Source: Duganella sp. BJB476 (GTDB taxonomy: Bacteria; Pseudomonadota; Gammaproteobacteria; Burkholderiales; Burkholderiaceae_D). Taken from it: a DNA stretch of 64,000 bases. Within the stretch, counting starts at the first letter, position 1. Each line of letters begins with the position of its first letter. The notes under the pieces were generated by a model. It was given only the letters and a program-made list of their open reading frames with translations. It searched no databases and was not told the DNA's origin. The DNA lies in assembly GCF_003416895.1 (NCBI RefSeq), contig NZ_QVIO01000001.1:806001-870000 (forward strand), read 5' to 3'. A program made the position numbers and the translations under genes. Below, one piece after another: positions 1 to 8,752 of the stretch.

Positions 1-47
1 CGATGTGCACCGCCCAGGAGTTCATCGTCGACGCCGGCTGGGTATAA
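1..47 (+). CDS. SDR-family dehydrogenase, 3' end only (partial)
   Basis: The first 47 bases read in frame to a TAA at 45-47 and give the tail CTAQEFIVDAGWV. This resembles the usual C-terminus of short-chain dehydrogenases, which commonly end in TAQ-x(2)-V-DGG-like residues just after the substrate loop. Only about 14 codons are visible, so substrate and length cannot be judged. Because an arabinoside-degradation locus follows on the same strand, a sugar or sugar-acid dehydrogenase is a reasonable guess, but that is inference from position. The inverted repeat immediately downstream could end its transcript. Confidence 0.55.
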   Translation, partial: MCTAQEFIVDAGWV

Positions 48-54
48 AAACAAC

Positions 55-140
55 GGGGGTCAAGTCTGACATTCGGACACGAGCTTTGCCGTAGGGCTGA
101 TTACGGTAGAGGCCGTGTCCGAATGTCAGACTTGACCCCC
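55..140. repeat. Perfect 27-bp inverted repeat, REP/MITE-like palindrome
   Basis: Arms at 55-81 and 114-140 are perfect reverse complements (left arm begins GGGGGTCAAGTCTGACATTC, right arm ends with the complement). The 32-base centre contains a second small stem, CCGTA at 89-93 against TACGG at 102-106 around an 8-base loop, so the whole element can fold into one long hairpin. It lies between the SDR stop and the GH97 gene. No T-run follows, so it is not a classical terminator. The form is that of REP or bacterial interspersed palindromes; whether it recurs in the genome cannot be seen here. Confidence 0.8.
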
Positions 141-213
141 TCCATAAGTTTTGCCCCGGAGACAGCCGTCCTATGAGGCGGTGGGGATACATAACCATAA
201 AAAAGGCAAGAAC

Positions 214-2136
214 ATGGCAAAGACATGTTTCTCCGCGCTGGCGCTCGCCGCCAGTGCAATGACGGCGGCCGCAGCGCAGCCTGCGCTGACCAGTCCCGAT
301 CATCACATCAGCGTCAAAGTGCAAGCCACTGCTGGCGGTGGCTTGGCGTATTCGATTTCCCGCGACGGCAAGCCGGTGCTGTTGGCTTCCGGGCTAGGCC
401 TGCAACTGCAAGGTGCCGATCTGGCTAGCACACTGACAATTGCGGCCACCTCCAAGGCCCGCGCCGTCAGCGACCAGTATCAGATGGCTGTCGGTAAAAA
501 GAGCAGCATCAGCTATCGCGCCAACGAGCAAACCTACACCGTGCGCAACGCGCAGCAACAGGCGATGGACATCGTGTTCCGTGTGTCGAACGATGGCGTG
601 GCCTTCCGCTACGTCGTTGCCGAGCCATCGCTGCCGCACAAAAAGCTGATTCAGGAGCGCACCACCTTCGCTTTGCCGCCTACGGCCAAGGCATGGCTGC
701 AACCGATCGCCGTGGCGCAAACCGGCTGGAGTAGAACCAATCCTTCCTACGAAGAGCACTATCAGATGGACATCCTGGTCGGCACCGCATCGCCATCGCC
801 GGCGGGCTGGGTGTTCCCAGCGCTGTTCAAGAGCGGCGATAACTGGGTGGCGATCTCCGAGGCCGGCATGGACGGCAGCTTCCAGGCCTCGCGCCTGGCG
901 CCGGAATCCGCAGGAGGAAAATACAGCATCGGCAATCCGATGGCCGCCGAAATCTATCCGGGCGGCGGCCTGCTGGCCGAAGTAGACGGCACGCTGACTT
1001 CGCCCTGGCGCCTGCTGGCACTGGGCTCCCTGAAGACGGTGACCAATTCCACGCTCGGCACCGACCTGGCCGCGCCGGCCATCGCCTTCGACAAGCAGCT
1101 GGTCAAGCCAGGCCACGCTTCGTGGAGCTGGGCGTTGATGAAGGACGACGCAACGGTCTACGACGTGCAGAAGAAGTTCATCGACTACGCCGCCGATATG
1201 CATTGGGACTACACCCTGATCGACGCCGACTGGGACCGCAAGATCGGCTACGACAAGATCAAGGAACTGGTCGACTACGCGGCGACGAAACAGGTCGGTA
1301 TTCTGCTGTGGTACAACTCTTCCGGCCCATGGAACTCAACCGAATACTCCCCTAAAAGCCAGTTGCTGACCCATGAACAGCGCGTGGCCGAGTTCAAGCG
1401 CCTGCATGACATGGGCGTCAAAGGCGTGAAGATCGACTTCTTCAACGGCGACGCGCAATCCATGATCGCCTACTACATCAATATCCTTCGCGACGCTGCC
1501 GATGCCGGCCTGCTGGTCAACTTCCACGGCGCCACGCTGCCGCGCGGCTGGACCCGCACCTGGCCGAACCTGATGACGATGGAAGCCGTACGCGGCATGG
1601 AGTTCACCACCTTCGAGCAGGTCGACGAGGACAAGATGCCGACCCACGCGGCCATGCTGCCGTTCGCCCGCAACCTGTTCGATCCGATGGACTTCACGCC
1701 GATGGTGTTCGGCGATATCCCCAAGATCAAGCGCAGCTCCAGCAACGGTTTCGAGCTTGCCACATCGGTGCTCTACATCTCCGGCATTCAGCACTTCGCC
1801 GAGATCCCGGAAGGTATGGCCACCGTGCCGGCCTATGTCAAATCCTTCTTGCAGGAGCTGCCGCGCAGCTGGGATGACAGCCGCCTTGTAGACGGCTATC
1901 CAGGCCAGTACGCAGTCATCGCGCGCCGCTCCGGCGACACCTGGTACATCGCCGGCATCAACGCCACCAATGCGGACAAGGCGTTGACGCTGGACTTGTC
2001 CTTCGTCGGCGCCAAGCAGGGCGTGGTCATCGGCGACGGTGGCGCCGAACGCAGTTTCAGCCAGCGCAGCATCGCTGCCGGCAAAAAAGTAGCTGTAACG
2101 ATCAAGCCGCACGGCGGCTTTGTCATAAAACTATAA
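214..2136 (+). CDS. Exported GH97 glycoside hydrolase (retaining type, alpha-galactosidase-like)
   Basis: A 640-residue protein with signal peptide (MAKTCFSALALAASAMTAAAAQ), an N-terminal beta-sandwich region and a TIM-barrel of the GH97 family. In GH97 the retaining members carry an Asp nucleophile where inverting alpha-glucosidases such as SusB have none; here GVKIDFF supplies Asp408, and MEAVRGME supplies the probable acid/base Glu457. Retaining GH97 enzymes act on alpha-galactosides, and some on beta-L-arabinopyranosides, which would suit the arabinan context. The frame is open upstream to 151, but the signal peptide begins at 214, so that start is chosen. First gene of the tandem glycosidase set; GH51 follows after 13 bases. 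Confidence 0.88.
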   Translation: MAKTCFSALALAASAMTAAAAQPALTSPDHHISVKVQATAGGGLAYSISRDGKPVLLASGLGLQLQGADLASTLTIAATSKARAVSDQYQMAVGKKSSISYRANEQTYTVRNAQQQAMDIVFRVSNDGVAFRYVVAEPSLPHKKLIQERTTFALPPTAKAWLQPIAVAQTGWSRTNPSYEEHYQMDILVGTASPSPAGWVFPALFKSGDNWVAISEAGMDGSFQASRLAPESAGGKYSIGNPMAAEIYPGGGLLAEVDGTLTSPWRLLALGSLKTVTNSTLGTDLAAPAIAFDKQLVKPGHASWSWALMKDDATVYDVQKKFIDYAADMHWDYTLIDADWDRKIGYDKIKELVDYAATKQVGILLWYNSSGPWNSTEYSPKSQLLTHEQRVAEFKRLHDMGVKGVKIDFFNGDAQSMIAYYINILRDAADAGLLVNFHGATLPRGWTRTWPNLMTMEAVRGMEFTTFEQVDEDKMPTHAAMLPFARNLFDPMDFTPMVFGDIPKIKRSSSNGFELATSVLYISGIQHFAEIPEGMATVPAYVKSFLQELPRSWDDSRLVDGYPGQYAVIARRSGDTWYIAGINATNADKALTLDLSFVGAKQGVVIGDGGAERSFSQRSIAAGKKVAVTIKPHGGFVIKL

Positions 2137-2149
2137 ACAGGAGATCACA

Positions 2150-3697
2150 ATGAACACTATCAAAAACGGAGTACTCGCCTTCTGCCTGCTGGCTTCCGGC
2201 GGCGCATTCGCCGCCGATGCCATCGGCCTTACCATCGACGCCGGCAAACCGGGCGCCGTGATCAACAAGGACATCTACGGCCAGTTCGCCGAGCATCTGG
2301 GTACCGGCATCTATGAAGGCATGTGGGTCGGTCCCAAATCGAAGATCCCGAACACCAAGGGCTGGCGCAACGACGTGGTCGGCGCACTGAAGGCCATGCA
2401 CGTGCCGCTGGTACGCTGGCCGGGCGGCTGCTTCGCCGATGAATATCACTGGAAGGATGGCCTGGGCCCGCGCGAGAAGCGTCCGGTCAAGGTCAACACC
2501 AACTGGGGCGGCGTGGCGGAATCCAACGCCGTCGGCACGCACGAATTCTTCGACCTGGTCGACCTGCTGGGCGCCGATGCCTACGTCAACGGCAATCTCG
2601 GCACCGGTAGCGCGCAGGAGATGTCGGAGTGGGTCGAGTACATGACTTCCGACAGCCAGTCCACGCTGGCCAATCTGCGCCGCAAGAACGGCCATGAGAA
2701 GCCGTTCAAGGTCGCCTATTTCGCGATCGGTAACGAGGCCTGGGGCTGCGGCGGCAATATGACGCCAGAACACTACGCGGACCTGTACAAGAACGTCGAG
2801 ACCTTCCTGCGCGCGCCGCAGCAATACCGTCCGAAGATGATCGCCAGCGGCGGCAACGACAACGACCTGACCTGGTCCGAAGTACTGAGCAAGCAGCTGA
2901 AGCGCCAAACCGACGGCATCAGCTTCCACTACTACACCATCCCGACCGGAAAATGGGACGTGAAGGGCGCCGCCACCGGCTTCCCGGAGCGGGAGTGGAT
3001 GTCCACGCTGACCAATACGCTGCGCATGGAAGACCACATCCGCAAGAACTCCGCCGCGATGGACAAGAACGACCCGGAGAAAAAACTGGGCCTGTTCGTC
3101 GACGAGTGGGGTACCTGGTACGACGTGGAGAAGGGCACCAACGCCGGCTTCTTGTTTCAGCAGAACACCCTGCGCGATGCGGTTGTTGCAGCGCTTAACT
3201 TCAACATCTTCCATGCCCATGCAGACCGCGTGCGCATGACCAATATCGCGCAGATGGTCAACGTGCTGCAATCGATGATCATCACCGACAAGGACAAGAT
3301 GGTGTTGACGCCGACCTATCACGCCTTCGAGATGTACGTGCCGTTCCAGGGCGCCACCTCGCTGCCGTTGACGTTGTCGAACAATCCGCAATATGCGCTG
3401 GATGGCGCTAGCGTCCCTGAGATCAGCGCATCGGCCGCGCGTGGCACCGATGGCAAGCTGTATCTGGCGCTGGTCAATACCAATCCGGGCCAGGCTGCGG
3501 ATGTGGCGATCAATGTGCCGGGGCAGACGATCAAATCGGTCAAAGGGCGCGTGCTGACCGCCGCTGCGATGGATGCGCATAACACCTTCCAGGCGCCGCA
3601 GGCGATCAAGCCAGTGCCGTACAGCGCTACCGCAGTTGACGGCAAGCTGACGGTGAAGATCCCGGCCAAGGCCGTTGTCGTTGTCGCGGTGGAGTGA
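2150..3697 (+). CDS. Exported GH51 alpha-L-arabinofuranosidase
   Basis: Removes terminal alpha-L-arabinofuranosyl residues from arabinan, arabinoxylan or their oligosaccharides by a retaining mechanism. At 515 residues it has the family length. The acid/base is Glu196 in AIGNEAWGCGG and the nucleophile Glu319 in VDEWGTWYD, both inside a TIM barrel, followed by a C-terminal beta domain. A clear signal peptide (MNTIKNGVLAFCLLASGGAFAA) directs it out of the cytoplasm; many GH51 enzymes of Gram-positive bacteria are cytoplasmic, so export is notable. Start is preceded by CAGGAG. The stop is 4 bases before the next ATG, so GH97, GH51 and the GH43 genes are probably one transcript. Confidence 0.95.
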   Translation: MNTIKNGVLAFCLLASGGAFAADAIGLTIDAGKPGAVINKDIYGQFAEHLGTGIYEGMWVGPKSKIPNTKGWRNDVVGALKAMHVPLVRWPGGCFADEYHWKDGLGPREKRPVKVNTNWGGVAESNAVGTHEFFDLVDLLGADAYVNGNLGTGSAQEMSEWVEYMTSDSQSTLANLRRKNGHEKPFKVAYFAIGNEAWGCGGNMTPEHYADLYKNVETFLRAPQQYRPKMIASGGNDNDLTWSEVLSKQLKRQTDGISFHYYTIPTGKWDVKGAATGFPEREWMSTLTNTLRMEDHIRKNSAAMDKNDPEKKLGLFVDEWGTWYDVEKGTNAGFLFQQNTLRDAVVAALNFNIFHAHADRVRMTNIAQMVNVLQSMIITDKDKMVLTPTYHAFEMYVPFQGATSLPLTLSNNPQYALDGASVPEISASAARGTDGKLYLALVNTNPGQAADVAINVPGQTIKSVKGRVLTAAAMDAHNTFQAPQAIKPVPYSATAVDGKLTVKIPAKAVVVVAVE

Positions 3698-3701
3698 GGG
3701 C

Positions 3702-5264
3702 ATGAGTGAACACGACATCTCGGTTTCGCGCCGCAAGGCCATTGCCGGCGGCGTAGCACTGCTGCTGGCAGGTTGCGGCGGTGGCGGTGGAAGCGCCAAT
3801 CCGGTCACGCCGGTGCCTACTCCGACGCCAGCGCCGACTCCGACTCCCGCTCCAACGCCAACTCCGACTCCAGCGCCGTCGCCGACCACCATTACGTTTG
3901 GCGATGCATCGGTACACGACCCGGCAGTAATCAAGGTAGACGGCACGTATTACGTATTCGGTTCGCACCTGGCCGCCGCCAAATCGACGGACCTGATGAA
4001 CTGGACCAAGATCGCGGATGGCGTCAACGCTGCCAATCCGTTGTTCAACAACGTCGTCACCGCGCTGGCAGACACCTTCACCTGGGCGCAGGTGACGGAC
4101 CTGTGGGCGCCGGACGTGGTCAAGCTCGGCGACGGCAAGTTCTACTTCTACTACAACGCCTGCAAGGGTGATTCGCCGCGTTCGGCGCTGGGCGTGGCCG
4201 TGGCGGACAAGATCGAAGGCCCATACGTCAACAAGCAGATCATGCTGAAGTCCGGCATGTGGGGCCTGATCAGCGAGGACGGCGTCAACATCTACGATGC
4301 GCTGACAATGCCGAACGTGGTCGACCCAAACACCTTCTTCGACAAGGACGGCAAGCTGTGGATGATCTACGGCTCCTACTCCGGCGGCATCTTCATCCTG
4401 GCGATGGATCCTGCCACCGGTTTGCAGAAGCCTGGCCAGGGCTACGGCAAGCACCTGATGGGCGGGAACCACAGCCGCATCGAGGGTGCGTATGTGATGT
4501 ACAGCCCGCAGTCGAAGTACTACTACCTGTTCACGTCCTTCGGCGGGCTGGATGCGAACGGCGCCTACAATATGCGCGTGGCGCGCTCGCTGAACCCGGA
4601 CGGTCCGTACGTGGACGCCAAGGGCAACGATATGGCCAACGTCAAAGCCAATCCCGCGCTGCCCCTGTTCGACGATGCCAGCATCGCACCGTTCGGCCAG
4701 AAGATTATGGGGAACTACCAGTTCGCGCTGGCGGACGGCGAGACCGGCACGCCGCTGGGCTATGTATCGCCGGGTCACAACTCCGCTTACTACGAGGCTG
4801 CGACCGGCCAGTACTTCCTGGTGTTCCACACGCGTTTCCCCGGCACCGGCGAGTTCCACCAGATCCGCGTGCACGAGATGTTCATCAACGAAGACGGCTG
4901 GATCGTCGTGTCGCCGTTCCGCTACGCCCCGCTCAGCAAGAACTCGACGGTGCTGTCGGCCGAGGTGACCGCTGCCGATACCGCCGGCACGTACAAGATG
5001 ATCAATCACGGCAAGGACATCACGGCGGCGATCAAGGCTTCGCAGAATATCAAGCTGGCGGCCGACGGCACGGTTTCCGGCGCCGCCACCGGCACTTGGA
5101 AGCATAATGGCGCCAACAAGATCACGATTTCGCTGGGCGCTACCGGCACCTTCAACGGCGTGCTGTCGCGCCAATGGAATACTAATGCCAGCGCTTTCGT
5201 GGTGACGTGGACCGCGCAGTCGGTGGATGGCGTGTCGATCTGGGGCGCGCGCACAGGGAGTTAG
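3702..5264 (+). CDS. GH43 endo-alpha-1,5-L-arabinanase lipoprotein
   Basis: Cleaves internal alpha-1,5 bonds of arabinan. The 520-residue protein starts with SRRKAIAGG and a lipobox LLAGC (Cys25), a twin-arginine-like lipoprotein signal, then a Pro-Thr-rich linker at about residues 35-63. The five-bladed GH43 propeller follows: base Asp73 in VHDP, the Asp of VVDPNTFFD as pKa modulator, the acid Glu in SRIEGAY, and PGHNSAYYE near the metal site. The final ~100 residues match the extra beta-domain of Bacillus AbnB-type two-domain arabinanases. The ATG at 3702, just after GGAGTGAGGG, is chosen over an upstream in-frame start at 3675 because the signal starts there. Linker and lipid anchor suggest display at the outer membrane. 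Confidence 0.93.
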   Translation: MSEHDISVSRRKAIAGGVALLLAGCGGGGGSANPVTPVPTPTPAPTPTPAPTPTPTPAPSPTTITFGDASVHDPAVIKVDGTYYVFGSHLAAAKSTDLMNWTKIADGVNAANPLFNNVVTALADTFTWAQVTDLWAPDVVKLGDGKFYFYYNACKGDSPRSALGVAVADKIEGPYVNKQIMLKSGMWGLISEDGVNIYDALTMPNVVDPNTFFDKDGKLWMIYGSYSGGIFILAMDPATGLQKPGQGYGKHLMGGNHSRIEGAYVMYSPQSKYYYLFTSFGGLDANGAYNMRVARSLNPDGPYVDAKGNDMANVKANPALPLFDDASIAPFGQKIMGNYQFALADGETGTPLGYVSPGHNSAYYEAATGQYFLVFHTRFPGTGEFHQIRVHEMFINEDGWIVVSPFRYAPLSKNSTVLSAEVTAADTAGTYKMINHGKDITAAIKASQNIKLAADGTVSGAATGTWKHNGANKITISLGATGTFNGVLSRQWNTNASAFVVTWTAQSVDGVSIWGARTGS

Positions 5265-5265
5265 G

Positions 5266-6276
5266 ATGAAGTCAGCGATATTTGCATTGGGCCTGTTGGC
5301 GCTGTCGGTTTGCTCAGCCAAGGAAGTCAGCGTCCACGATCCGGTGATGGCGAAGGAGGGCGATACCTGGTATGTGTTCAGTACTGGGCCGGGTATCACC
5401 TTCTACAGCTCCAGGAACATGAAGGACTGGACGCCGGAAGGCCGCATTTTCAAGGACCAGCCGGTGTGGGCCAAGCGTGCCGCGCCGACTTTCGACGGCC
5501 ATATCTGGGCGCCGGATGTGCACTTCCATAACGGACAATACTATTTGTACTATTCTGTTTCGGGCTTCGGCAAGAACACGTCGGGTATCGGCGTTACGGT
5601 CAACAAGACGCTCAATCCCCGCTCGCCGGACTACCGTTGGGAAGACAAGGGCATGGTGCTGCAATCCGTGCCGCTGCGCGACGACTGGAACGCCATCGAC
5701 CCGAACATCGTCGAAGACGGCAAGGGCGGGGCGTGGATGGCTTTCGGTTCCTTCTGGAGTGGCCTGAAGCTGGTGAGGCTGAATGCGGATTGGACCGGCC
5801 TGGCGGAGCCGCAGGAATGGCATGCAATAGCCAGCCGTTCGCGCGGGCCATCGGTGGCGGAGAAGTCGGCGGGGCCGGATGAGATCGAGGCGCCGTTTAT
5901 CTTCAAGAAGGGCGACTACTACTATCTGTTCGCGTCATTCGGGCTTTGCTGCCGCAAGGGTGACAGCACGTACTACGTTGTTGTCGGCCGGTCCAGGGAG
6001 GTCGCCGGTCCTTACGTGGACAAGAACGGCGTCGATATGATGAAGGGCGGCGGCTCCACCGTCATCGCCGGCGACAAGGACTGGAAAGGTCTGGGCCACA
6101 ACAGCGCCTACACCATCGACGGCAAGGACTACATGGTGCTGCACGCCTACGAGACGGCGGACAACTACCTGCAAAAGCTGAAGATCATGGAAATGAAGTG
6201 GGACGCCAGCGGCTGGCCGGTGGTGGATGCGGCGGACCTGAACCGATACCGCAGCAACCAGCTGCCGACGCCATGA
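5266..6276 (+). CDS. Exported GH43 arabinan endo-1,5-alpha-L-arabinosidase
   Basis: A second arabinanase, 336 residues, single-domain ABN type. The signal peptide ends near VCSA-K; the lipobox pattern is poor, so the enzyme is probably soluble in the periplasm or medium. Catalytic signatures are VHDP (Asp25), NAIDPNIVED, DEIEAPFIF (acid Glu) and GLGHNSAYTID. It starts one base after the stop of the lipoprotein arabinanase, with GGGAGTTAGG as ribosome site. Together the anchored two-domain and the soluble one-domain enzyme would split long arabinan into oligosaccharides for GH51 and the exo-acting GH43 downstream. An in-frame ATG at 5227 lies inside the previous gene and is not preferred. Confidence 0.93.
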   Translation: MKSAIFALGLLALSVCSAKEVSVHDPVMAKEGDTWYVFSTGPGITFYSSRNMKDWTPEGRIFKDQPVWAKRAAPTFDGHIWAPDVHFHNGQYYLYYSVSGFGKNTSGIGVTVNKTLNPRSPDYRWEDKGMVLQSVPLRDDWNAIDPNIVEDGKGGAWMAFGSFWSGLKLVRLNADWTGLAEPQEWHAIASRSRGPSVAEKSAGPDEIEAPFIFKKGDYYYLFASFGLCCRKGDSTYYVVVGRSREVAGPYVDKNGVDMMKGGGSTVIAGDKDWKGLGHNSAYTIDGKDYMVLHAYETADNYLQKLKIMEMKWDASGWPVVDAADLNRYRSNQLPTP

Positions 6277-8645
6277 TGGTGTTGCTGCGCGGGGTGGCGG
6301 CGCTGGTCGCCGCCGCGATGCTGTGTGCATCGGCTGCGGCAACTCCGCTGCAGCTATTCCCGCTGGCCGACGTCCGTCTTGGCGACAGCCCCTTCCTGGA
6401 AGCCCAGCGGACGGACCTGCATTACCTGCTTGAGATGGAACCGGACCGTCTGCTCGCGCCGTTCCTGCGCGAAGCCGGCCTGCCGCTGAAGCAGCCCAGC
6501 TACGGCAACTGGGAATCGTCCGGCCTGGATGGCCACCTCGGCGGCCACTATCTTTCCGCGCTGGCGCTGATGTACGCGTCCACCGGCGACGACGAAGTTC
6601 TCCGTCGCCTGAATTACTTCGTGGCGGAGCTCAAGCGCTGCCAGGAGCGCAATGGCAACGGCTACATCGGTGGCATCCCTGACGGCAGCGCAGCCTGGCA
6701 AGCCATCGCCAAGGGCGAACTCCATGCCGACAATTTCTCCGTCAACGGCAAGTGGGTCCCGTGGTACAACCTGCACAAGGTGTATGCGGGCCTGCGCGAC
6801 GCCTACACCTACGCTGGCAATGCGGATGCCCGCGCGATGTTGATCGCCATGTCCGACTGGGCGCTGGAATTGACCTCGCACCTGAGCGAAGAGCAGATGC
6901 AGTCCATGCTGCGCAGTGAACACGGCGGCATGAATGAAGTGCTGGCCGACGTCGCCCAGATGACGGGACAGAAAAAATACATGGACCTGGCGATCCGCTT
7001 CTCCCATCAGGCCATCCTGCGGCCGCTGGAAGAGGGCAAGGACCAGCTCACCGGCCTGCATGCGAATACGCAGATCCCCAAGGTGATAGGCTTCAAGCGC
7101 ATCGGCGACATCACGGGCCGCCGCGACTGGCAGCAGGCCGCGCAATTCTTCTGGCAGACCGTGCACGATCACCGCACCGTCGCCATCGGCGGCAACAGCG
7201 TCAAGGAGCACTTCCACGACGATAAGGATTTCTCTTCGATGATCGATGAAGTCGAAGGCCCGGAGACCTGCAACACCTACAATATGCTCAAGCTCACCGA
7301 GCTGCTGTTCCTCGGCGACGCCAAGGGCAGCTACAGCGACTACTACGAGCGCGCGCTGTACAACCATATCCTGTCCTCGCAGCGGCCGGATAGCGGCGGC
7401 TTCGTCTACTTCACGCCGATGCGCCCCAATCACTATCGCGTCTATTCGCAGGTAGACAAGGCCATGTGGTGCTGCGTAGGCTCCGGCATCGAGAGTCACG
7501 CCAAGTACGGAGAATTCATCTACGCACATCGCGGCGACCAGCTGTACGTGAACCTCTTCATCCCTTCGACGCTGAACTGGCGCGAGCAGGGCGTGACCAT
7601 CACGCAGGCCAATCGCTTCCCGGACGAAGACCGTAGCACGATTATGGTCAAGGGCGCGGTCAAGGGCAGCAAGGCGTTCACGATGAAGATCCGCTATCCC
7701 GAATGGGTGGCGCATGGCGCCTTGCGCATCACGGTCAATGGCAAGCCGGTGGCGGCCAACGCTGGAGCGGACCGTTACGTCAACCTGCGCCGTGTATGGC
7801 GGGACGGCGACAAGGTCGAGATCCTGCTGCCGATGAAAACCCATCTGGAGCAGATGCCGGACAAGTCCAACTACTACGCGGTGCTGCACGGCCCCATTGT
7901 GCTGGCGGCGAAAACCAACCCCTTCGCTGGCGAGAAGCTGAACTTCTTCGCCGACGACTCGCGTATGGGGCACGTGGCGCAAGGCCAGGTATGTCCGCTG
8001 GAATCCGCGCCCATGCTGGTCAGCGACACCAAAGCCTTCATGGACCGCTTCAAGCCGGTGCCCGGCAAGCCGCTGACGTTCACGGCGCCGGGTCTGGTGC
8101 AGGGCAAGAATGTCGGCAGCGTGACCTTCATCCCGTTCTTCCGCCTGCACGACTCACGCTACGTGGTCTATTGGCCGTATTCGACGCCGGCCAACCTGGC
8201 CTTCATGCAGTCCAAGGCCGCGCAGGACGAGGCGGCGCGCCTGGCGCTGGACGCTCAGACCATCGACCAGGTGGCGCCGGGCGAGCAGCAGCCGGAATCC
8301 GATCACTTCTTCAAAGGCGAGGGCGCGGACGCGGGCATCAACAAAGGCCTGCACTGGCGGCACGCGAGCGGCTGGTTCAGCTACGACCTGACCGACAAGA
8401 AGGGCGAAGCGAAGACACTCAGGCTGACTTATTCGACGCTGGATGCCGGCCGCCGCTTCGATATCTTTGTCAACGGCCAGCTGTTGGCGGAGGTGGCCCT
8501 GGACGCCAAGGCGCCGCAGGAGATCTACACCAGGGACTACGCCATCCCGCCCGCAATGGCGGTTGGCGGAAAACTGGTGATCAAATTCGTCGCCCGCAAA
8601 GGTTCGATGGCGGGCGGTTTGTATGGTTTGCGCTTGTTGCGTTGA
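6273..8645 (+). CDS. Exported GH127 beta-L-arabinofuranosidase family protein (DUF1680)
   Basis: A 790-residue protein with signal peptide (MMVLLRGVAALVAAAMLCASAAA) and the alpha/alpha-barrel of GH127. HypBA1 of Bifidobacterium, the type enzyme, removes beta-L-arabinofuranose from plant hydroxyproline glycans with a Cys nucleophile held by zinc. All four expected ligand/catalytic residues are visible: Glu331 and Cys333 in GPETCNTYN, and Cys400-Cys401 in AMWCCVGSG. The start overlaps the upstream stop as ATGA (6273-6276); ATG at 6276 is an alternative. It lies last in the first glycosidase run. Related families (GH146, GH142-like) share this fold, so exact linkage preference remains open. Confidence 0.9.
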   Translation: MMVLLRGVAALVAAAMLCASAAATPLQLFPLADVRLGDSPFLEAQRTDLHYLLEMEPDRLLAPFLREAGLPLKQPSYGNWESSGLDGHLGGHYLSALALMYASTGDDEVLRRLNYFVAELKRCQERNGNGYIGGIPDGSAAWQAIAKGELHADNFSVNGKWVPWYNLHKVYAGLRDAYTYAGNADARAMLIAMSDWALELTSHLSEEQMQSMLRSEHGGMNEVLADVAQMTGQKKYMDLAIRFSHQAILRPLEEGKDQLTGLHANTQIPKVIGFKRIGDITGRRDWQQAAQFFWQTVHDHRTVAIGGNSVKEHFHDDKDFSSMIDEVEGPETCNTYNMLKLTELLFLGDAKGSYSDYYERALYNHILSSQRPDSGGFVYFTPMRPNHYRVYSQVDKAMWCCVGSGIESHAKYGEFIYAHRGDQLYVNLFIPSTLNWREQGVTITQANRFPDEDRSTIMVKGAVKGSKAFTMKIRYPEWVAHGALRITVNGKPVAANAGADRYVNLRRVWRDGDKVEILLPMKTHLEQMPDKSNYYAVLHGPIVLAAKTNPFAGEKLNFFADDSRMGHVAQGQVCPLESAPMLVSDTKAFMDRFKPVPGKPLTFTAPGLVQGKNVGSVTFIPFFRLHDSRYVVYWPYSTPANLAFMQSKAAQDEAARLALDAQTIDQVAPGEQQPESDHFFKGEGADAGINKGLHWRHASGWFSYDLTDKKGEAKTLRLTYSTLDAGRRFDIFVNGQLLAEVALDAKAPQEIYTRDYAIPPAMAVGGKLVIKFVARKGSMAGGLYGLRLLR

Positions 8646-8660
8646 TATCAAAATTGGTAT
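8643..8660 (-). promoter_or_regulatory. Candidate GbpR-type operator upstream of the furanose transporter operon
   Basis: TGATATCA-AAATT-GGTAT; on the minus strand ATACC-N5-TGATATCA. The same motif occurs at 14377-14394 in front of the LysR gene, 16 of 18 bases identical. It begins on the stop codon of the GH127 gene. Its centre lies about 65 bp upstream of the predicted start of transcription near 8717, the normal position for the recognition site of a LysR-type activator. Confidence 0.6.
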
Positions 8661-8680
8661 CGAACTGCCAGAAAATGTCA

Positions 8681-8710
8681 TTGGATAGATATTCTCGTTT
8701 CTCATAGTAT
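8681..8710 (+). promoter_or_regulatory. Predicted sigma70 promoter of the furanose transporter operon
   Basis: TTGGAT at 8681-8686 and TAGTAT at 8705-8710 are separated by 18 bases; transcription would start near 8717, giving a leader of about 36 bases before the ATG at 8753. The -35 box is imperfect, as expected for an activator-dependent promoter. The candidate LysR-type site lies 20 bases upstream of the -35. Confidence 0.5.
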
Positions 8711-8752
8711 GTGATCCAGAAAATACATAAAAATCCATCTGGAGACTTCGCT

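Noticed and set aside
3810..3893. Short tandem CCGACTCC-like DNA repeats as possible CRISPR or VNTR
   Set aside because: They encode the Pro-Thr linker of the lipoprotein arabinanase and stay in frame. No spacer-repeat pattern and no cas genes are present.
3627..5399. 590-codon minus-strand frame opposite the GH43 arabinanase
   Set aside because: Shadow of the GC-rich third positions; the plus strand carries intact catalytic motifs and operon spacing.
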